From assembly GCA_021811185.1 (NCBI GenBank), contig JAJZPL010000020.1, positions 1 to 54,090 on the forward strand: a DNA stretch of 54,090 nucleotides, written 5' to 3'. Source of the stretch: a bacterium. GTDB taxonomy: Bacteria; Elusimicrobiota; Elusimicrobia; Elusimicrobiales; UBA9959. The position numbers were made by a program, and so were the translations under genes. This document shows positions 53,443 to 54,090 of this stretch, piece by piece (the stretch's first letter is position 1; each line of letters begins with the position of its first letter). The notes under the pieces were generated by a model. That model saw nothing but the letters and a program-made list of their open reading frames with translations. It ran no database searches and was not told the origin of the DNA.

Positions 53443-53955
53443 CTAGTCGTCAGAACATTTAAGCTTAATGCCACCGTGGTTATATCTTTTCTTTTCCCCA
53501 AGAGTTTCCGCGGCTGGATTTTCAAAAATGACAATATTCAGCAATTCTTCCAGATTATCCCATCCCGGAATTTTAATCTTACTTCGAATATACCAAGCAT
53601 ACATGTTTTCGTCAAAAGCAATTGCATGGCCCAATTCATGACCAAGACTCAACTCCGCACTTCTCACATCTTTTGTTGTTACATACTGCTTCTTTTGGGA
53701 GTCCCAATTCTCTATATAAAATTTCATGTTGGGATCCCAACTAATAGTGCGATCCCCTTTAAAATTCGTTTCGCCTCGATTATTTAGAACCAAGGAATAA
53801 TCAAAATTAGAATTTTGCTCTAGATATTCGACGATAAATTTCATCCCTGGATCACGTATTAATTTGCTTCTTGCCTTATACCAGATCGACCTGTCCTCTG
53901 GCTGCACATAGATCCACAATCCTAATGGATCACTGAAAGTAATTGGATTACCCAT
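53443..53955 (-). CDS. Orphan Rhs tip: Rhs-core end fused to zinc metallopeptidase domain
   Basis: 170 residues. It opens with the Rhs-core junction NRYAMGNPITFSDPLGLW (the first Met shown is residue 1), the hallmark after which Rhs proteins switch to variable toxin tips. The rest is a zincin: HELGH at 106-110 gives two zinc ligands, with E145/E150 in IFENPAAETLG as candidates for the third. The arrangement resembles M91-like toxin tips. No Rhs repeats or upstream start exist in this frame: a TAA at 53977 ends the preceding protein. So this is a detached tip and may be silent unless recombined or translated from ATG 53955. AT-rich. Confidence 0.7.
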   Translation of the reverse strand: MGNPITFSDPLGLWIYVQPEDRSIWYKARSKLIRDPGMKFIVEYLEQNSNFDYSLVLNNRGETNFKGDRTISWDPNMKFYIENWDSQKKQYVTTKDVRSAELSLGHELGHAIAFDENMYAWYIRSKIKIPGWDNLEELLNIVIFENPAAETLGEKKRYNHGGIKLKCSDD

Positions 53956-53976
53956 TGCATATCTGTTCTGTCTAGT

Positions 53977-54090
53977 TTAAGTTGAAACATTTTGTTGGCC
54001 AATTCTGTTGACACTTTCAGCCGTTACATTCACTTCCCACTCTTCATACAATCCTAGTTCTTTCAGCAATTCTCGTACAGCTTTCCGATG
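53977..54090 (-). CDS. C-terminal tip of a protein running off the edge
   Basis: 37 codons ending at TAA 53977-53979: HRKAVRELLKELGLYEEWEV and then NVTAESVNRIGQQNVST. It is in the same frame as the Rhs-core remnant that begins 8 codons later. It is most simply the end of the current Rhs protein's own toxin tip; the main body would lie right of the window. Family of the tip unknown. Confidence 0.5.
   Translation of the reverse strand, partial: HRKAVRELLKELGLYEEWEVNVTAESVNRIGQQNVST

Overview
This is a dense, GC-rich bacterial chromosome segment (AT-richer only in the last ~2 kb) with a diderm gene set: a PilQ secretin, a heptose epimerase of the LPS pathway and a C-terminally aromatic outer-membrane-barrel candidate. 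Side by side it has a complete PilM-N-O-P-Q set, a V/A-type ATPase, an F-type ATPase, a SWIB-domain protein and ATP-dependent PEP carboxykinase. This mix fits an uncultured bacterium of the Elusimicrobiota or a neighbouring phylum. That placement is inference; no rRNA or marker phylogeny is available here.

Layout. 1-2 kb: intergenic remnants, two terminators, a fumarylacetoacetase-family hydrolase, then a broken amidohydrolase joined to a receiver-like fragment. 2-10 kb: valS (minus) divergent from ychF, a glycosyltransferase, a PcrA/UvrD helicase and a Nudix hydrolase. 9.6-20.3 kb: one long minus-strand operon, pilM-N-O-P-Q, two O-antigen-ligase/TPR membrane proteins, a phospholipase-D-type cardiolipin synthase, a secreted unknown and an AlaX-type editing protein, behind a good sigma70-type promoter. 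20.4-23 kb: an oxidoreductase-like protein, a membrane protein, a 58-residue conserved-looking protein with a structured leader, and a UbiE/MenG methyltransferase. 23-31.2 kb: V/A-ATPase operon (order of transcription H-C-I-K-F-E-A-B-D). 31.3-40.6 kb: F-ATPase operon (atpZ-I-B-E-F-H-A, hldD, atpG-D-C, then a DUF5009-type acyltransferase).

40.7-50.8 kb: a triple-receiver/GGDDF response regulator, a secreted trypsin-like protease flanked by two near-identical 24-bp-stem palindromes, a SWIB protein with an in-frame amber codon in its leader, an aminotransferase-pckA operon, a multi-hairpin element next to tRNA-Cys, a secreted charged-tail protein, an Rrf2-ferredoxin operon with an obvious operator, a MORN-repeat lipoprotein-like or secreted protein, and a CAU tRNA. 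51-54.1 kb: an outer-membrane-barrel candidate, then an AT-richer block that looks like the tail of an Rhs polymorphic-toxin locus. It holds the C-terminal tip of one protein at the edge, an orphan Rhs-core/zinc-metallopeptidase tip and two small membrane proteins that could be immunity proteins.

Common threads: envelope energetics (two rotary ATPases in tandem), surface structures (pili, glycan ligation, heptose), and a recurring TAnAAT-like hexamer exactly 6-7 nt before several Shine-Dalgarno-poor start codons, which suggests leaderless transcripts. The strongest candidates for something new are the Rhs tip cassette, the 149-bp multi-hairpin element, the palindromic repeats and the structured spacers within or before translated genes.
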